Positions 34,967 to 42,977 of a stretch of 64,000 bases of DNA are shown piece after piece. This stretch comes from Aeromicrobium stalagmiti (GTDB taxonomy: Bacteria; Actinomycetota; Actinomycetes; Propionibacteriales; Nocardioidaceae): assembly GCF_013283745.1 (NCBI RefSeq), contig NZ_JABSTZ010000001.1, positions 1,072,406-1,136,405 on the forward strand, written 5' to 3'. The translations under genes were made by a program, and so were the position numbers. The notes under the pieces are model-generated. The model was not told where the DNA came from and searched no databases. It saw nothing but the letters and a program-made list of their open reading frames with translations. Position 1 is the stretch's first letter. Each line of letters opens with the position of its first letter.

Positions 34967-36829
34967 ATGCCACTGAGACGAGTGAGCAGGCCAGAGGCCC
35001 TGCGCACCATGCCGGAGAGCGCCTCGAGCGTCGCCACCGGCATCCGGGCGACCGGCGAGAGCGTGAGCAACACGCAGGAGACGCTGGCCGGCGAGGGCAC
35101 GCCGGCCGGGTGGAAGGGGTCGGCGTCCGAGGCGGCGTCCAACCAGTTCACGAAGCTCTCGGGCGATCTCGACTCCGCGGTCGCGGCCTTGTCCAAGGCG
35201 GCCACCGCGATGGACCGTTACGACGACAGGCTCCAGCGGCTCTACTCGCGACGTCAGACGTTGACCGAGGAGGTGAGCTCGATCAACGGTCAGATCGACG
35301 CCTACGACGCCGACGTCGCAGCATCGGACCCGGAAGATGCCGAGGCGCAGTCCGCGCTCAAGGCGCGCTCCAAGGAGCTCGAGCGGCAGGCCGACGCGTT
35401 GCAGGGCCGGGTCGACGGCTGGAACGCCGACCAGGACGCGGCCGATGCGGCGGTGATCAGCGCCCTGCAGTCGGTCGACACGGTCGCCGAGGGTGACGAC
35501 GCCGCCAAGAACCCGAACCGGCCGGATGCGCCGGAGCTGGCCGACCGGCTGAAGGACAAGGTCGACGCGGGCGATCCCGAGGCGGTCGCGACCTGGTGGG
35601 CCTCGTTGAGCCCTGCCGAGAAGCAGGCGCTGATGATCCACTCGCCAGAGCTCGTCGGCAACGCGGGCGGCATCCCGACGGTCGACCGCGACGAGGCCAA
35701 CCGCACGTCGATGTACAGCGACATCGACTACCTCGGCGAGCGGGAGAAGGACGGTCAGCTGACCGACCTCGAGGAGGACCAGCTGGAGAACGCCAGGGGC
35801 GCCCTCAAGACCCTCGAGAGCTACAAGGACCGGATCGACCCCGACACCGGCGAGAACACCGCGTTCCTCCTGGTGTTCCGCCCGGACGCCTTCGACGGCG
35901 ACGGCGGCATCGCGATGAGCCTCGGCAACCCCGACACCGCCGACGACGTGACCTCGTTCGTGCCAGGACTGACCTCGGAGTCGTCGTCGCTCAGCGGCAA
36001 CATCAAGAGCATGGACCGGCTGATGCAGCTGGCCGACGGCAAGAACGGTGACGACACCGTCGCGGCGATCGCCTGGATCGACTACGACGCGCCCAGCAGC
36101 GACGACGGCATGACCGACAACCCGTGGGACTTCGTGCAGGTGGCGGGCGAGGGCAAGGCGACCGACGGAGGCGAGCGGTTCGCCGAGTTCGTCGACGGCA
36201 TGCGCGCCAGCGACCAGGGGTCACAGGCCCACTTCACCGCGATCGGCCACAGCTACGGCTCGACGACGGTGTCGCACGCTGCCACCGACAACGACCTCCA
36301 GGTCGACGACATGGTGCTGATCGGCAGCCCCGGCGCCGGCTCGGCCGACGTCGCGACCGACCTGATGGACAACGGCAACGTCTACGTCGGCTCGGCCGAC
36401 TACGACCCGGTCAGCCTGCTGGGCGGCCCTGGTCTCGGCGCCCTCGGTCACGACCCGTCGCAGGACGACTTCGGCGCGCACCGGTTCGAGGTCGATCCCG
36501 GGTCCTACCGGGTGCAGGACCTGATGGACAACCACTCGTCGTACTTCAACGAGGACTCCACGTCGCTCGACGCGATGGCCGACGTCGTGGCCGGTGACCA
36601 GCCCGACGAGGTCGACGGTCGCGTCCCGGGCACCTACCAGCCCCTCAGCGACCTGCTCGCCGGCACGACGATCGTGTCAGGCGGCGAGCAGGCGTGGAAC
36701 GGGATCGAGTACACGGGCGGCAAGGTGGCTGACGGTGTCGAGTACACGGGCGGCAAGGTGGCCGATGGCGCCGGGTGGGCGTGGGACCGTGCTGAGGACG
36801 CCGGTGGCTGGCTCGGGTCCCTGGGCTGA
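34967..36829 (+). CDS. WXG-like plus DUF1023 alpha/beta hydrolase
   Basis: A 620-residue two-part protein. Residues 1-190 are helical, with a W-x-G turn (WKGSASEAA at residue 49) and long coiled-coil stretches, like the N-termini of type VII substrates. Residues about 330-560 form a DUF1023 alpha/beta hydrolase, with nucleophile S429 in GHSYGS, an Asp candidate in SADYDPV and a His in DNHSSYF. The tail has two 11-residue repeats (EYTGGKVADG). No signal peptide is seen. ATG 34967 is preceded by GAGGGGAATGCC. The substrate is unknown; a secreted esterase or toxin is a reasonable hypothesis. Confidence 0.8.
   Translation: MPLRRVSRPEALRTMPESASSVATGIRATGESVSNTQETLAGEGTPAGWKGSASEAASNQFTKLSGDLDSAVAALSKAATAMDRYDDRLQRLYSRRQTLTEEVSSINGQIDAYDADVAASDPEDAEAQSALKARSKELERQADALQGRVDGWNADQDAADAAVISALQSVDTVAEGDDAAKNPNRPDAPELADRLKDKVDAGDPEAVATWWASLSPAEKQALMIHSPELVGNAGGIPTVDRDEANRTSMYSDIDYLGEREKDGQLTDLEEDQLENARGALKTLESYKDRIDPDTGENTAFLLVFRPDAFDGDGGIAMSLGNPDTADDVTSFVPGLTSESSSLSGNIKSMDRLMQLADGKNGDDTVAAIAWIDYDAPSSDDGMTDNPWDFVQVAGEGKATDGGERFAEFVDGMRASDQGSQAHFTAIGHSYGSTTVSHAATDNDLQVDDMVLIGSPGAGSADVATDLMDNGNVYVGSADYDPVSLLGGPGLGALGHDPSQDDFGAHRFEVDPGSYRVQDLMDNHSSYFNEDSTSLDAMADVVAGDQPDEVDGRVPGTYQPLSDLLAGTTIVSGGEQAWNGIEYTGGKVADGVEYTGGKVADGAGWAWDRAEDAGGWLGSLG
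36707..36772 (+). repeat. 33-bp tandem duplication in DUF1023 gene tail
   Basis: Two adjacent 33-bp units encode EYTGGKVADGV and EYTGGKVADGA near the C-terminus of the WXG-DUF1023 protein, with only a few synonymous differences. Confidence 0.75.
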
Positions 36830-36859
36830 CCGACCGACTGATTGACTGGGGGAGTGGCG

Positions 36860-37372
36860 ATGAGACGCAGGGGAGTCGTGGTGGTCGTGATGATGATCGG
36901 CAGCCTGTTCGGGTGCGGTGCGTCGGACTCCGGGGGCGACGAGCCGGCGAAGGCCGAGCAGAGAGCCGATGCCACCCGCGCCGCGGCGAAGGAGACGTTC
37001 CCCCTCGTCGGAGACGCGGTCAAGGCGCTGACCTACACCAGTGGAGGCAGCGGTCGATGGGCGATCTGCGGCATGGAGCCGAGTCCCTCGGGTGCGGAGT
37101 ACGCCGCAGAGGTCGCCGTCACCCAGAGCGACACCGCCGCGTCGGAGCAGGCCGAGCTGATCGCGTCGGCGCTGACGTCGGCCGGCTGGAAGGTCGACGA
37201 GACGACCAGCGAGGCCGTGACCGCGTCCAAGGGCGGGCTGGCGTTCCGGGCGCGCTACGGCGACGGCGGGATCAACCTCTCGATCACCAGCGGATGCGTC
37301 GACGTGTCCAAGGACCGCATCCGCGCGCTGACCGACGAGCCGAGTGAGGACCTGGGCCTGCCCCAGCCGTGA
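36860..37372 (+). CDS. Lipoprotein, last gene of WXG/DUF1023 operon
   Basis: A 170-residue predicted lipoprotein. ATG 36860 (after GGGGGAGTGGCG) starts MRRRGVVVVVMMIGSLFGCGAS, with Cys as the lipidation site. The mature domain has two further Cys (WAICGME and TSGCVDVSK), possibly a disulfide, and mixed alpha/beta predictions, but no known family. It lies 30 bp after the hydrolase, so it is co-transcribed. It may be an outer-surface partner or immunity protein for the hydrolase. Confidence 0.75.
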   Translation: MRRRGVVVVVMMIGSLFGCGASDSGGDEPAKAEQRADATRAAAKETFPLVGDAVKALTYTSGGSGRWAICGMEPSPSGAEYAAEVAVTQSDTAASEQAELIASALTSAGWKVDETTSEAVTASKGGLAFRARYGDGGINLSITSGCVDVSKDRIRALTDEPSEDLGLPQP

Positions 37373-37388
37373 CGGCGGGGCCTGCTGC

Positions 37389-38297
37389 TCAGTGCAGCAG
37401 CGCGCGGGTCCGGGCGACCAGGTCGTCGACCGCGGCGGCGGCGGCCGCGCTCATGAAGCCCATGTCGATGAACCCGTGCACGAGACCGTCGTACCGCGTG
37501 CGGTCGACCCGGACGCCGGCTGCCTCGAGGGCGTCGGCGTAGGCCTCTCCCTCGTCGCGCAGCGGGTCGAACTCGGCCGTCACGACCACGGCGGGAGGCA
37601 GGCCGACGAGGTCGCCGAGCAACGGTGAGTGGCCCACGTCGTCGAGGTCGACGCCCGAGTCGAGGTAGTGGCCGACGAACCACGTCATGGTGGCCGTGTC
37701 GAGGAAGTAGCCCTCGCCGTTCTCGGTGCGCGACGCGTAGTCGCCCGCCATGTGGGTCGCCGGGTAGATCAGCACCTGCCCCGTGACCCGGTCGCGCAGG
37801 GTCTGCGCGACGACGGCGGAGAGATTGCCGCCCGCGCTGTCGCCTCCCACCGCGAGGACGTCGTTGCCGCCCAGCTCGTCGAGGTGGTCGGCCGCCCACT
37901 GCGTCGCCGCGAGAGCGTCGTCGGCGGCTGCCGGGTAGGGCGCCTCGGGTGCCAGGCGGTAGTCGACCGCCAGGACCACGGTGTCGGCGCCCGAGCAGAG
38001 CCGGCGGCAGGTCTGGTCGTGCGTGTCGAGGTCGCCGATCACGAACCCGCCGCCGTGGAAGAACACCAGCGTCGGGAACGGTCCGTCGCCCGCCGGGCGG
38101 TAGAGCCGTGCGGGACGGCCCGCGACGGTGAGGTCCTCGACGCTCCCGACGGGCACGCGCGTCTCGGGGGTGACCACGTCAGCCGTCAGGGCACGGAATC
38201 CCTTGCGGGCGCTCTCGGGCGTCCCTGCGTGCATGGGCGGGTAGCCCGCGTCGGCGATGAGCTGGAGCAGGGCGGCGGTGCCCGGGTCGAGTGGCAT
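37389..38297 (-). CDS. Hormone-sensitive-lipase family esterase
   Basis: A 302-residue carboxylesterase of family IV. The HGGGFVIGDL oxyanion motif, GGDSAGGNLS nucleophile elbow, EFDPLRDEG Asp and GLVHGFIDMG His are all canonical. It hydrolyses short-chain acyl esters in the cytosol. ATG 38297 lies 7 nt after TATCGT, fitting leaderless expression; the longer open frame upstream to 38603 has no family similarity. It converges on the WXG/DUF1023 operon and marks the left edge of the accessory segment that follows. Confidence 0.9.
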   Translation of the reverse strand: MPLDPGTAALLQLIADAGYPPMHAGTPESARKGFRALTADVVTPETRVPVGSVEDLTVAGRPARLYRPAGDGPFPTLVFFHGGGFVIGDLDTHDQTCRRLCSGADTVVLAVDYRLAPEAPYPAAADDALAATQWAADHLDELGGNDVLAVGGDSAGGNLSAVVAQTLRDRVTGQVLIYPATHMAGDYASRTENGEGYFLDTATMTWFVGHYLDSGVDLDDVGHSPLLGDLVGLPPAVVVTAEFDPLRDEGEAYADALEAAGVRVDRTRYDGLVHGFIDMGFMSAAAAAAVDDLVARTRALLH

Positions 38298-38375
38298 GCC
38301 GTTCACGATAGGGCCCGGACGCACGAAGAGGGCTTCGGGCAGTGGTCGCTGCGCGAAACCCTCATCGGTGGTGCG

Positions 38376-38384
38376 TGGCGGAGG
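38376..38384. other. Possible decayed attachment site (tRNA-Ser end-like)
   Basis: TGGCGGAGG here is identical to the last nine bases (complement of CCTCCGCCA) of the tRNA-Ser gene at 43940-43948. The following bases (ATTCCAACCTC at 38397-38407) loosely resemble its T-arm (ATTCGAACCCC). It could be the far end of an element inserted at the tRNA gene, but nine bases may match by chance. Confidence 0.2.
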
Positions 38385-38434
38385 TGCTGGGACGGTATTC
38401 CAACCTCGGTGAGACAGGGGCGAAGGTGCGATCG

Positions 38435-38788
38435 ATGCGAGACCAAGTGGCCAAGGATGTTCGAGACGAGCCTTGGAAGGTGCCCGAGCTAACGGGTAGG
38501 AGCCGGACTCGATGGGTCCTGTCGGGACATGAGTCTTCCGTCCGCGCCGACTACGAAGCCGGCATGGGATCGGTGTCTTTGTCGACGAAGTACGGCGTCC
38601 CAATGAGCACCCTGTTGGACTGGCTGCGACGAGAGGGCATCGAAATCCGAAGCGGCGGCAAGCTCTCGACCGAAGACATGCTCGAGGTCAGACGGCTTCG
38701 CTCGGATGGTTGGAGCCACCAGCGGATCGCTGAACAGTTCGGAGTGACTCGGTCGGCGGTGTCGCTGCGGTTGAGTCGTGAGCGATGA
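38435..38788 (+). CDS. Small double helix-turn-helix protein (recombinase-tail-like)
   Basis: A 117-residue protein with two helix-turn-helix units: RADYEAGMGSVSLSTKYGVPMSTLLDWLRREGI and EVRRLRSDGWSHQRIAEQFGVTRSAVSLRLSRE. This tandem resembles the C-terminal DNA-binding tails of actinobacterial serine recombinases and transposase-like proteins, but no catalytic domain is present. It is either a stand-alone DNA-binding protein or the remnant of a larger mobile gene. Codon use and GC appear lower than in the neighbours. ATG 38435 is the most natural start; an in-frame ATG at 38342 is possible. Confidence 0.5.
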   Translation: MRDQVAKDVRDEPWKVPELTGRSRTRWVLSGHESSVRADYEAGMGSVSLSTKYGVPMSTLLDWLRREGIEIRSGGKLSTEDMLEVRRLRSDGWSHQRIAEQFGVTRSAVSLRLSRER

Positions 38789-38864
38789 CCCAAGGTAGAT
38801 CCCTGAACGATGTCGGGAGTCCGCGAGGTCACCTCGCGAACGAAAGAACCCATCTCGCCCGGAT

Positions 38865-39092
38865 GTGGACAGCACTGTGTCTGCCGGCAGCGTCCTGGCG
38901 GGCGGGATTCTTGTGATCGCTGGTACGGGCGTCGTGGTGTACGGCAGCTTCAGGTATCGAGCCACCGCGCGAGAGCTGGAAGATGGGCGCTTCGAGACAG
39001 GGCGGTCGACGGTCGGTCCGGTGACAGCGGCCGCCGTCCTGACCGTCTCCATCCTCCTCACGCTGCTCATCTCGCTGCTCGTCGATGTCTGA
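38865..39092 (+). CDS. Short DUF202-like membrane protein
   Basis: A 75-residue protein with two hydrophobic helices around a polar loop (SVLAGGILVIAGTGVVVYGSFRYRATARELEDGRFETGR, then VTAAAVLTVSILLTLLISLLV). The loop matches the RYR...R-x-L-x-x-G-x-F pattern at the end of YidH/DUF202 proteins, whose N-terminal helix and LAWIRT motif are missing. It may be a 5'-truncated gene. GTG 38865 is the only in-frame start with room. Confidence 0.45.
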   Translation: MDSTVSAGSVLAGGILVIAGTGVVVYGSFRYRATARELEDGRFETGRSTVGPVTAAAVLTVSILLTLLISLLVDV

Positions 39093-39146
39093 TCTGGGCA
39101 GTTCAGGCTGACGTGAGGCGGCGGCAGGGTCATTGACGCCGTGCCT

Positions 39147-39380
39147 TCAGTCGGACTCCTCGCTGGTGCTGCTCGAGGTGATGTCGGCTTCGGCGATGGC
39201 CAGAGCCATTCCCATGACGGCGCTCAAGCCGGCCAGGGCGAGGCCGAGATAGGTCCACGGGAGGGCTTGGAGCGTGTCGTTCTGCGCCAGGACTATGAGC
39301 ATGAGTCCGCAGATGAACATGGCGGCGGCGACGAGGACGCCGACCGACCACTCGATGGTGCTCTTGCGGAGTGTCTTCAT
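39147..39380 (-). CDS. Small membrane protein downstream of TDT transporter
   Basis: A 77-residue protein with two predicted transmembrane helices (STIEWSVGVLVAAAMFICGLMLIVL and LPWTYLGLALAGLSAVMGMALAIA) and an acidic Ser/Glu tail. ATG 39380 is preferred to 39398 because AGAGGAAAGC precedes it. It lies 39 bp after the TDT transporter on the same strand, so it may be a co-transcribed partner. No family recognised. Confidence 0.6.
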   Translation of the reverse strand: MKTLRKSTIEWSVGVLVAAAMFICGLMLIVLAQNDTLQALPWTYLGLALAGLSAVMGMALAIAEADITSSSTSEESD

Positions 39381-39419
39381 CAGGAGCTTTCCTCTCATGG
39401 ACGGTTGGGTCTGTTGAGT

Positions 39420-40568
39420 TCAGGGCTTCTTGAGCAGCTTGCCGGTGTGTACGCCGCGAAGGGTGCGGACGGCGACGACGGCCCAGGCACTGAGAAGGAG
39501 GATGAACAGTGCGCCGGCTGCGATCTGGAGCACGTGGTTGCCGGTCAGCTGGGCCAGCCCGGAGGTGCCGGTGACCACGGTGCCGACCGGGAAGGTGAAG
39601 GACCACCAGGTCAGGCTGAACGGAAGTCCTTCCCTGGCGGTGCGGGCGGTGAGGGTGGCGGCGATCGCCAACCACAGCATCGCGAATCCCCACATGGGAA
39701 TGCCGTAGACGAGGGCGAAGGCGTGGAACGCGGTGCCGTAGGGGCTGTCGAGCACGTCGGGGGTCACGTTGCCGAGGTGGTGGGCCGCGGTGATCGACTG
39801 ACCGACGGGGCCGAGGACGATCCATAGGGTGGGCACGGCGCCGGCCGCTCCGATGCCGTGGCGCAGGAGCCGGTTCCAGATGAACGCGATCATGATGATG
39901 CTGCACATGAGTGTGAGGCCGAAGAACGTGTAGCAGGCCAGCAGCATCGTCTGCTGGGCCTGGCCGGCCGGTAGGTGCGGGATGAGGGCAGCGCCGGTGG
40001 CGGCACTGACCATGGGCGGGACCACGGGCATGAGCCAGCCGCCGAAGGCGGAGTCCTCGCGGACCTCGTGCGAGGTGAAGGCACGGATCGGCACCAGCAC
40101 GGCCGTGGTCAGACCGAGCAGGGTCCCAGCGGTCCACAGCACCCAGTCCAGCGTCAGCGCGGCAGTCATGCCGATCAGGTGGTGTCCCACCAGCACTGCG
40201 CCGGCACCGACGGTCATGAGTCCCATCGCGGGCGCGCCGTAGAAGTGCGACATCACCGGATCGTCCAGGTGACCGCGGGCCACCTCGCCATGCAACGTCC
40301 AGTGGCCGGCAGTCGCCACGACCACCACGACGAGCAGCAGGAGGGCGAGGACCCAGACGGTGGTGGCGAAGACCGTGATCCCGGGCACCGTGAAGGGCAG
40401 GGAGGCAGCGGCGACTGCGACGATGCCGGTGCCCATGACCGAGGCAAACCAGTTGGGTCCGATGAAGCCGAGAGCCGGAGCGCCCTCGAGATCGCGGAGC
40501 CAGCCCGTTCGGTCGCGGGTGCTGCGGGCGGCGTGCTCGCTGGTCGTCGTGAGGTGTGCGGTGGTCAT
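39420..40568 (-). CDS. TDT family transporter (tellurite resistance/C4-dicarboxylate, SLAC1-like)
   Basis: A 382-residue protein with ten predicted transmembrane helices. The first helix shows GPNWFASVMGTGIVAVAAASLPF, the characteristic pore-lining start with the PNW/FG gate region; later helices repeat the pattern (SAATGAALIPHLP; WSFTFPVGTVVTGTSGLA, the WWSFTFP motif). The family covers TehA, Mae1 malate transporters, Ssu1 sulfite exporters and SLAC1 anion channels. It is divergent from a LysR-type regulator, with an inverted repeat between, so its substrate is probably an anion sensed by that regulator. Confidence 0.88.
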   Translation of the reverse strand: MTTAHLTTTSEHAARSTRDRTGWLRDLEGAPALGFIGPNWFASVMGTGIVAVAAASLPFTVPGITVFATTVWVLALLLLVVVVVATAGHWTLHGEVARGHLDDPVMSHFYGAPAMGLMTVGAGAVLVGHHLIGMTAALTLDWVLWTAGTLLGLTTAVLVPIRAFTSHEVREDSAFGGWLMPVVPPMVSAATGAALIPHLPAGQAQQTMLLACYTFFGLTLMCSIIMIAFIWNRLLRHGIGAAGAVPTLWIVLGPVGQSITAAHHLGNVTPDVLDSPYGTAFHAFALVYGIPMWGFAMLWLAIAATLTARTAREGLPFSLTWWSFTFPVGTVVTGTSGLAQLTGNHVLQIAAGALFILLLSAWAVVAVRTLRGVHTGKLLKKP

Positions 40569-40613
40569 GACTCCACTGTGGTCTCGATGCGGGGTTGCCG
40601 GTAGAACCCGTCA

Positions 40614-40631
40614 CCCTGTGGCTCCACAGGG
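40614..40631. promoter_or_regulatory. Inverted repeat between TDT transporter and LysR regulator
   Basis: CCCTGTGG-CT-CCACAGGG, perfect 8-bp arms, lies 31 bp before the LysR start; extra half-sites (CTGTGG) flank it at about 40576 and 40636. It probably binds the LysR-type protein and controls both divergent genes. Confidence 0.6.
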
Positions 40632-40662
40632 CAGACCTGTGGAGGACGGGTAGTCTAGGCAG

Positions 40663-41568
40663 ATGCGCAACATCCCCGATCTGGCTGCTCTTCAGCTACT
40701 GGTCGACGTGGCCACTCATGGCAGCATCGGCGCTGCGGGCCGAGCGAACGGCATCACCCAGCAATCGGCATCCGAACGGCTCAGAGCCGTCGAGGCCCAG
40801 ACGGGACTGACCCTCCTGCGTCGTGCTGCCGGAGGATCGACGCTCACCGAGTCCGGTGTCCTGATGGTCGGCTGGGCCGCACGTCTGATTGATCTCGCGC
40901 ACGAGATCGACGAGTCGATCGCGACCCTGCGCGACGACCGGGCCCACCAGCTGAGCATCGCGGCGAGCATGACCGTCGCCGAGCACCTGCTTCCCCTGTG
41001 GCTGGTTCGGCTTCGCCAGCAGCACGACACCGTCGTCAGCCTGATCGCCACCAACAGCGAGCACGTGCGGACGGCCGTGGCGGACGGGTCGGTCGACATC
41101 GGTTTCGTCGAGGACGGTGCCGACCCCGGTGACTTGGCGTCACTGGTCGTCGCTCGCGACGAGCTGGGCCTGTACTCGGCACCGCACGACCCATGGGCCA
41201 AACAGGACTCGCCGCTGACTCCAGATGAGCTCGTCACACGGCCTCTGACGTGGCGTGAGCAAGGGTCAGGCTCCCGTCGCGTCGTCGACGACGCGCTCGC
41301 AGGGCTCGGCTTGACCGCCATGGCGCCAGCCGTCGAGCTGACCACCACGTCCGGCATCCGATCGGCGGTCAGCGCCGGAAGCCCGCCAGCGTTCATGAGC
41401 CGGCGCTCGGTGCGCAGCGACGTGGAGGCGGGCCGGCTCGTTGAGGTACCGATCACCGGGTTGGACCTTTCGCGCGACCTCACCGCGCTGTGGGTCGGCA
41501 GCGGCCGCCCGCCCGCCGGTCCGGTCCGCGATCTGCTGGGGATCGCCACGAAGGCCCGCACGAGATGA
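40663..41568 (+). CDS. LysR-type transcriptional regulator
   Basis: A 301-residue LTTR. The N-terminal winged helix (LAALQLLVDVATHGSIGAAGRANGITQQSASERLRAVEAQTGLTLLRR) is followed by the usual linker helix and a substrate-binding domain (LSIAASMTVAEHLLPLWL...VDIGFVEDG). It most likely controls the divergent TDT anion transporter and itself through the 40614-40631 repeat. Its stop overlaps the start of the UDG-like gene (ATGA), so the two are co-expressed. Confidence 0.9.
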   Translation: MRNIPDLAALQLLVDVATHGSIGAAGRANGITQQSASERLRAVEAQTGLTLLRRAAGGSTLTESGVLMVGWAARLIDLAHEIDESIATLRDDRAHQLSIAASMTVAEHLLPLWLVRLRQQHDTVVSLIATNSEHVRTAVADGSVDIGFVEDGADPGDLASLVVARDELGLYSAPHDPWAKQDSPLTPDELVTRPLTWREQGSGSRRVVDDALAGLGLTAMAPAVELTTTSGIRSAVSAGSPPAFMSRRSVRSDVEAGRLVEVPITGLDLSRDLTALWVGSGRPPAGPVRDLLGIATKARTR

Positions 41569-42164
41569 GCACCGATCGCCGGTCGCGAGTTGACGAGCCG
41601 CACGTTTTCGCGCTCAATGCGCTGGTCCGTGCGTGGCGCGCGGTGGGCGACGAACAGCGGTTCGTCCCGTGGTTCGACCCGGACGGTCCTGGCGTGAACG
41701 CGAGGATCCTGGTGCTGATGGAGTCGCCCGGCCCTCGCACCGTCGCCGCGGGTGACCTCGGGTTCAGCACCGAGGACAACGACGACCCGACGGCGGCCGC
41801 ACTCCGTTCCGCGCGAGTTTCTGCGGGCATGGCCCGTGACGGGTATCTGCGGTGGAACGTGGTGCCGTGGCCGACCTACGACGCTGCCGGCCACCGCCGC
41901 CCTCCGCTGGTACGAGATCTTGAAGAGGCGCGTCCGGCGCTGGCCGCGCTGTGGGCGGCTCTGCCCGCCCTCCAGGTCGTCGTCGCCGTCGGGACACCAG
42001 CCCTCCAAGGTGTCATGCGGCTGATGACGATCGACGAGACTGCCCGAGTCGTGCCCGCGCTGGGCGCACCGCACCCGTCACCACGCAACGCCCACGCTCG
42101 CGCAGAAGCCTTCAATCGACTGCGTGTGGCTCTTGAACGAGCCCAGGAGATCGCGACCTCCTGA
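41565..42164 (+). CDS. Uracil-DNA glycosylase superfamily-like protein
   Basis: A 199-residue protein with a UDG-fold pattern: ARILVLMESPGPRT replaces the usual GxxPG water-activating motif, WNVVPWP follows, LQVVVAVGTPAL forms the central strand, and GAPHPSPRNAH is the His-containing loop. It may excise damaged bases or act on another nucleic acid or ligand; the first motif differs enough that activity is uncertain. ATG 41565 overlaps the LysR stop (ATGA). The coupling with a LysR regulator of a transporter is unusual. Confidence 0.75.
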   Translation: MSTDRRSRVDEPHVFALNALVRAWRAVGDEQRFVPWFDPDGPGVNARILVLMESPGPRTVAAGDLGFSTEDNDDPTAAALRSARVSAGMARDGYLRWNVVPWPTYDAAGHRRPPLVRDLEEARPALAALWAALPALQVVVAVGTPALQGVMRLMTIDETARVVPALGAPHPSPRNAHARAEAFNRLRVALERAQEIATS

Positions 42165-42388
42165 GAGCGTGAAGATCTTGACTCACGTCCGCCGCCGACC
42201 TGTCGCACTCGTTCGGCGCGCAGGCTGTCGTTGCGCCCCAGGGCTAATGTTGCGGCAATGTCATCTCGCGGTACGACCACGAGGGTAGGGACACCCAACT
42301 GGCAATTCCTTCGTGATTGGGAGGGTCGGATCGCGCGCTTGCCCATTGTGCATGGCATCCCACACGGTTCGCCGGTACCATCGTCCTT
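42165..42388. other. Intergenic region upstream of fluoride riboswitch
   Basis: A 224-bp stretch after the UDG-like gene, without a convincing gene. A 49-codon ORF (ATG 42258 to TGA 42407) runs into the riboswitch aptamer and is probably spurious. The promoter for the crcB transcript should lie here, but no clear -35/-10 pair stands out. Confidence 0.4.
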
Positions 42389-42457
42389 GGCGATGGACCC
42401 CGCCTGAGTCTCAGACTCGAACCGCATTGCGCTGATGGCTCCTGCTACTCGCAGGAG
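42389..42457 (+). promoter_or_regulatory. Fluoride riboswitch (crcB motif)
   Basis: GGCGATGGACCCCGCC forms the first stem with the conserved GAUGG, then AACCGC (42420-42425) and GCTGATGGCTCCTGC (42431-42445) complete the aptamer as in the crcB motif. The 3' part CTCCTGC (42439-42445) can alternatively pair with GCAGGAG (42451-42457) as a perfect 7-bp hairpin. GCAGGAG contains the Shine-Dalgarno of crcB. Fluoride binding would keep CTCCTGC in the aptamer and free the ribosome site: an ON switch at translation. This assignment is by eye. Confidence 0.85.
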
Positions 42458-42461
42458 AAGT

Positions 42462-42977
42462 GTGTCCACATTCGATGACCAGCCCGTCGATCCGGACGTC
42501 GAATCGTCCGACCGCGTTATTGATCGAGGTCGTGCAGGCCATCGCCTGCGGGCAGTCACTTCTGTGCTCTGCGAGCGTTGGGACATTCTTGGCGTGATTG
42601 CCGCCGGTGGCGCTGCGGGTGCGATCGGGCGCGGGGCGCTGCTGGATGCGTTCCCGCACCGGCTGGGTGAGCTGCCGTGGGCGACGGTGGCGATCAACGC
42701 GAGCGGATCTCTGCTGTTGGGCGTCCTCATGGTCGTGGTGGTTGATGTGCTGCCAGATCAACGTCTGCTGCGGCCGTTCCTGGGCGTGGGCGTCCTGGGT
42801 GGGTACACGACCTTCTCGACCGCAGCGCTGGACGTGCACGAGCTGCTGCGCACTGGGCACGTGGCCGTCGCGGCTGCCTATCTGGTGTTGAGCGTTTCCT
42901 TGTCGTTGCTGGCGGTGTGGAGCGGCCTTGCCGGCGCCCGGTCAGTCGTCCGCCGAGTACATCGCGTGGCCTCGTGA
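42462..42977 (+). CDS. crcB: Fluoride efflux transporter CrcB (first copy)
   Basis: A 171-residue Fluc/CrcB subunit. A polar N-terminal extension of about 45 residues precedes four membrane helices with GAIGRGALLD, WATVAINASGSLLLGVLM and GVLGGYTTFSTAALD (the conserved Asn and Phe-box residues of the fluoride pore). GTG 42462 is fixed by GGAGA at 42454-42458 within the riboswitch hairpin. It exports fluoride as a dimer; with the second copy just downstream it probably forms the heterodimeric type known in Gram-positives. Confidence 0.92.
   Translation: MSTFDDQPVDPDVESSDRVIDRGRAGHRLRAVTSVLCERWDILGVIAAGGAAGAIGRGALLDAFPHRLGELPWATVAINASGSLLLGVLMVVVVDVLPDQRLLRPFLGVGVLGGYTTFSTAALDVHELLRTGHVAVAAAYLVLSVSLSLLAVWSGLAGARSVVRRVHRVAS

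Noticed and set aside
42258..42407. A 49-codon ORF upstream of crcB
   Set aside because: It runs into the riboswitch aptamer, has no family similarity and no convincing ribosome site.
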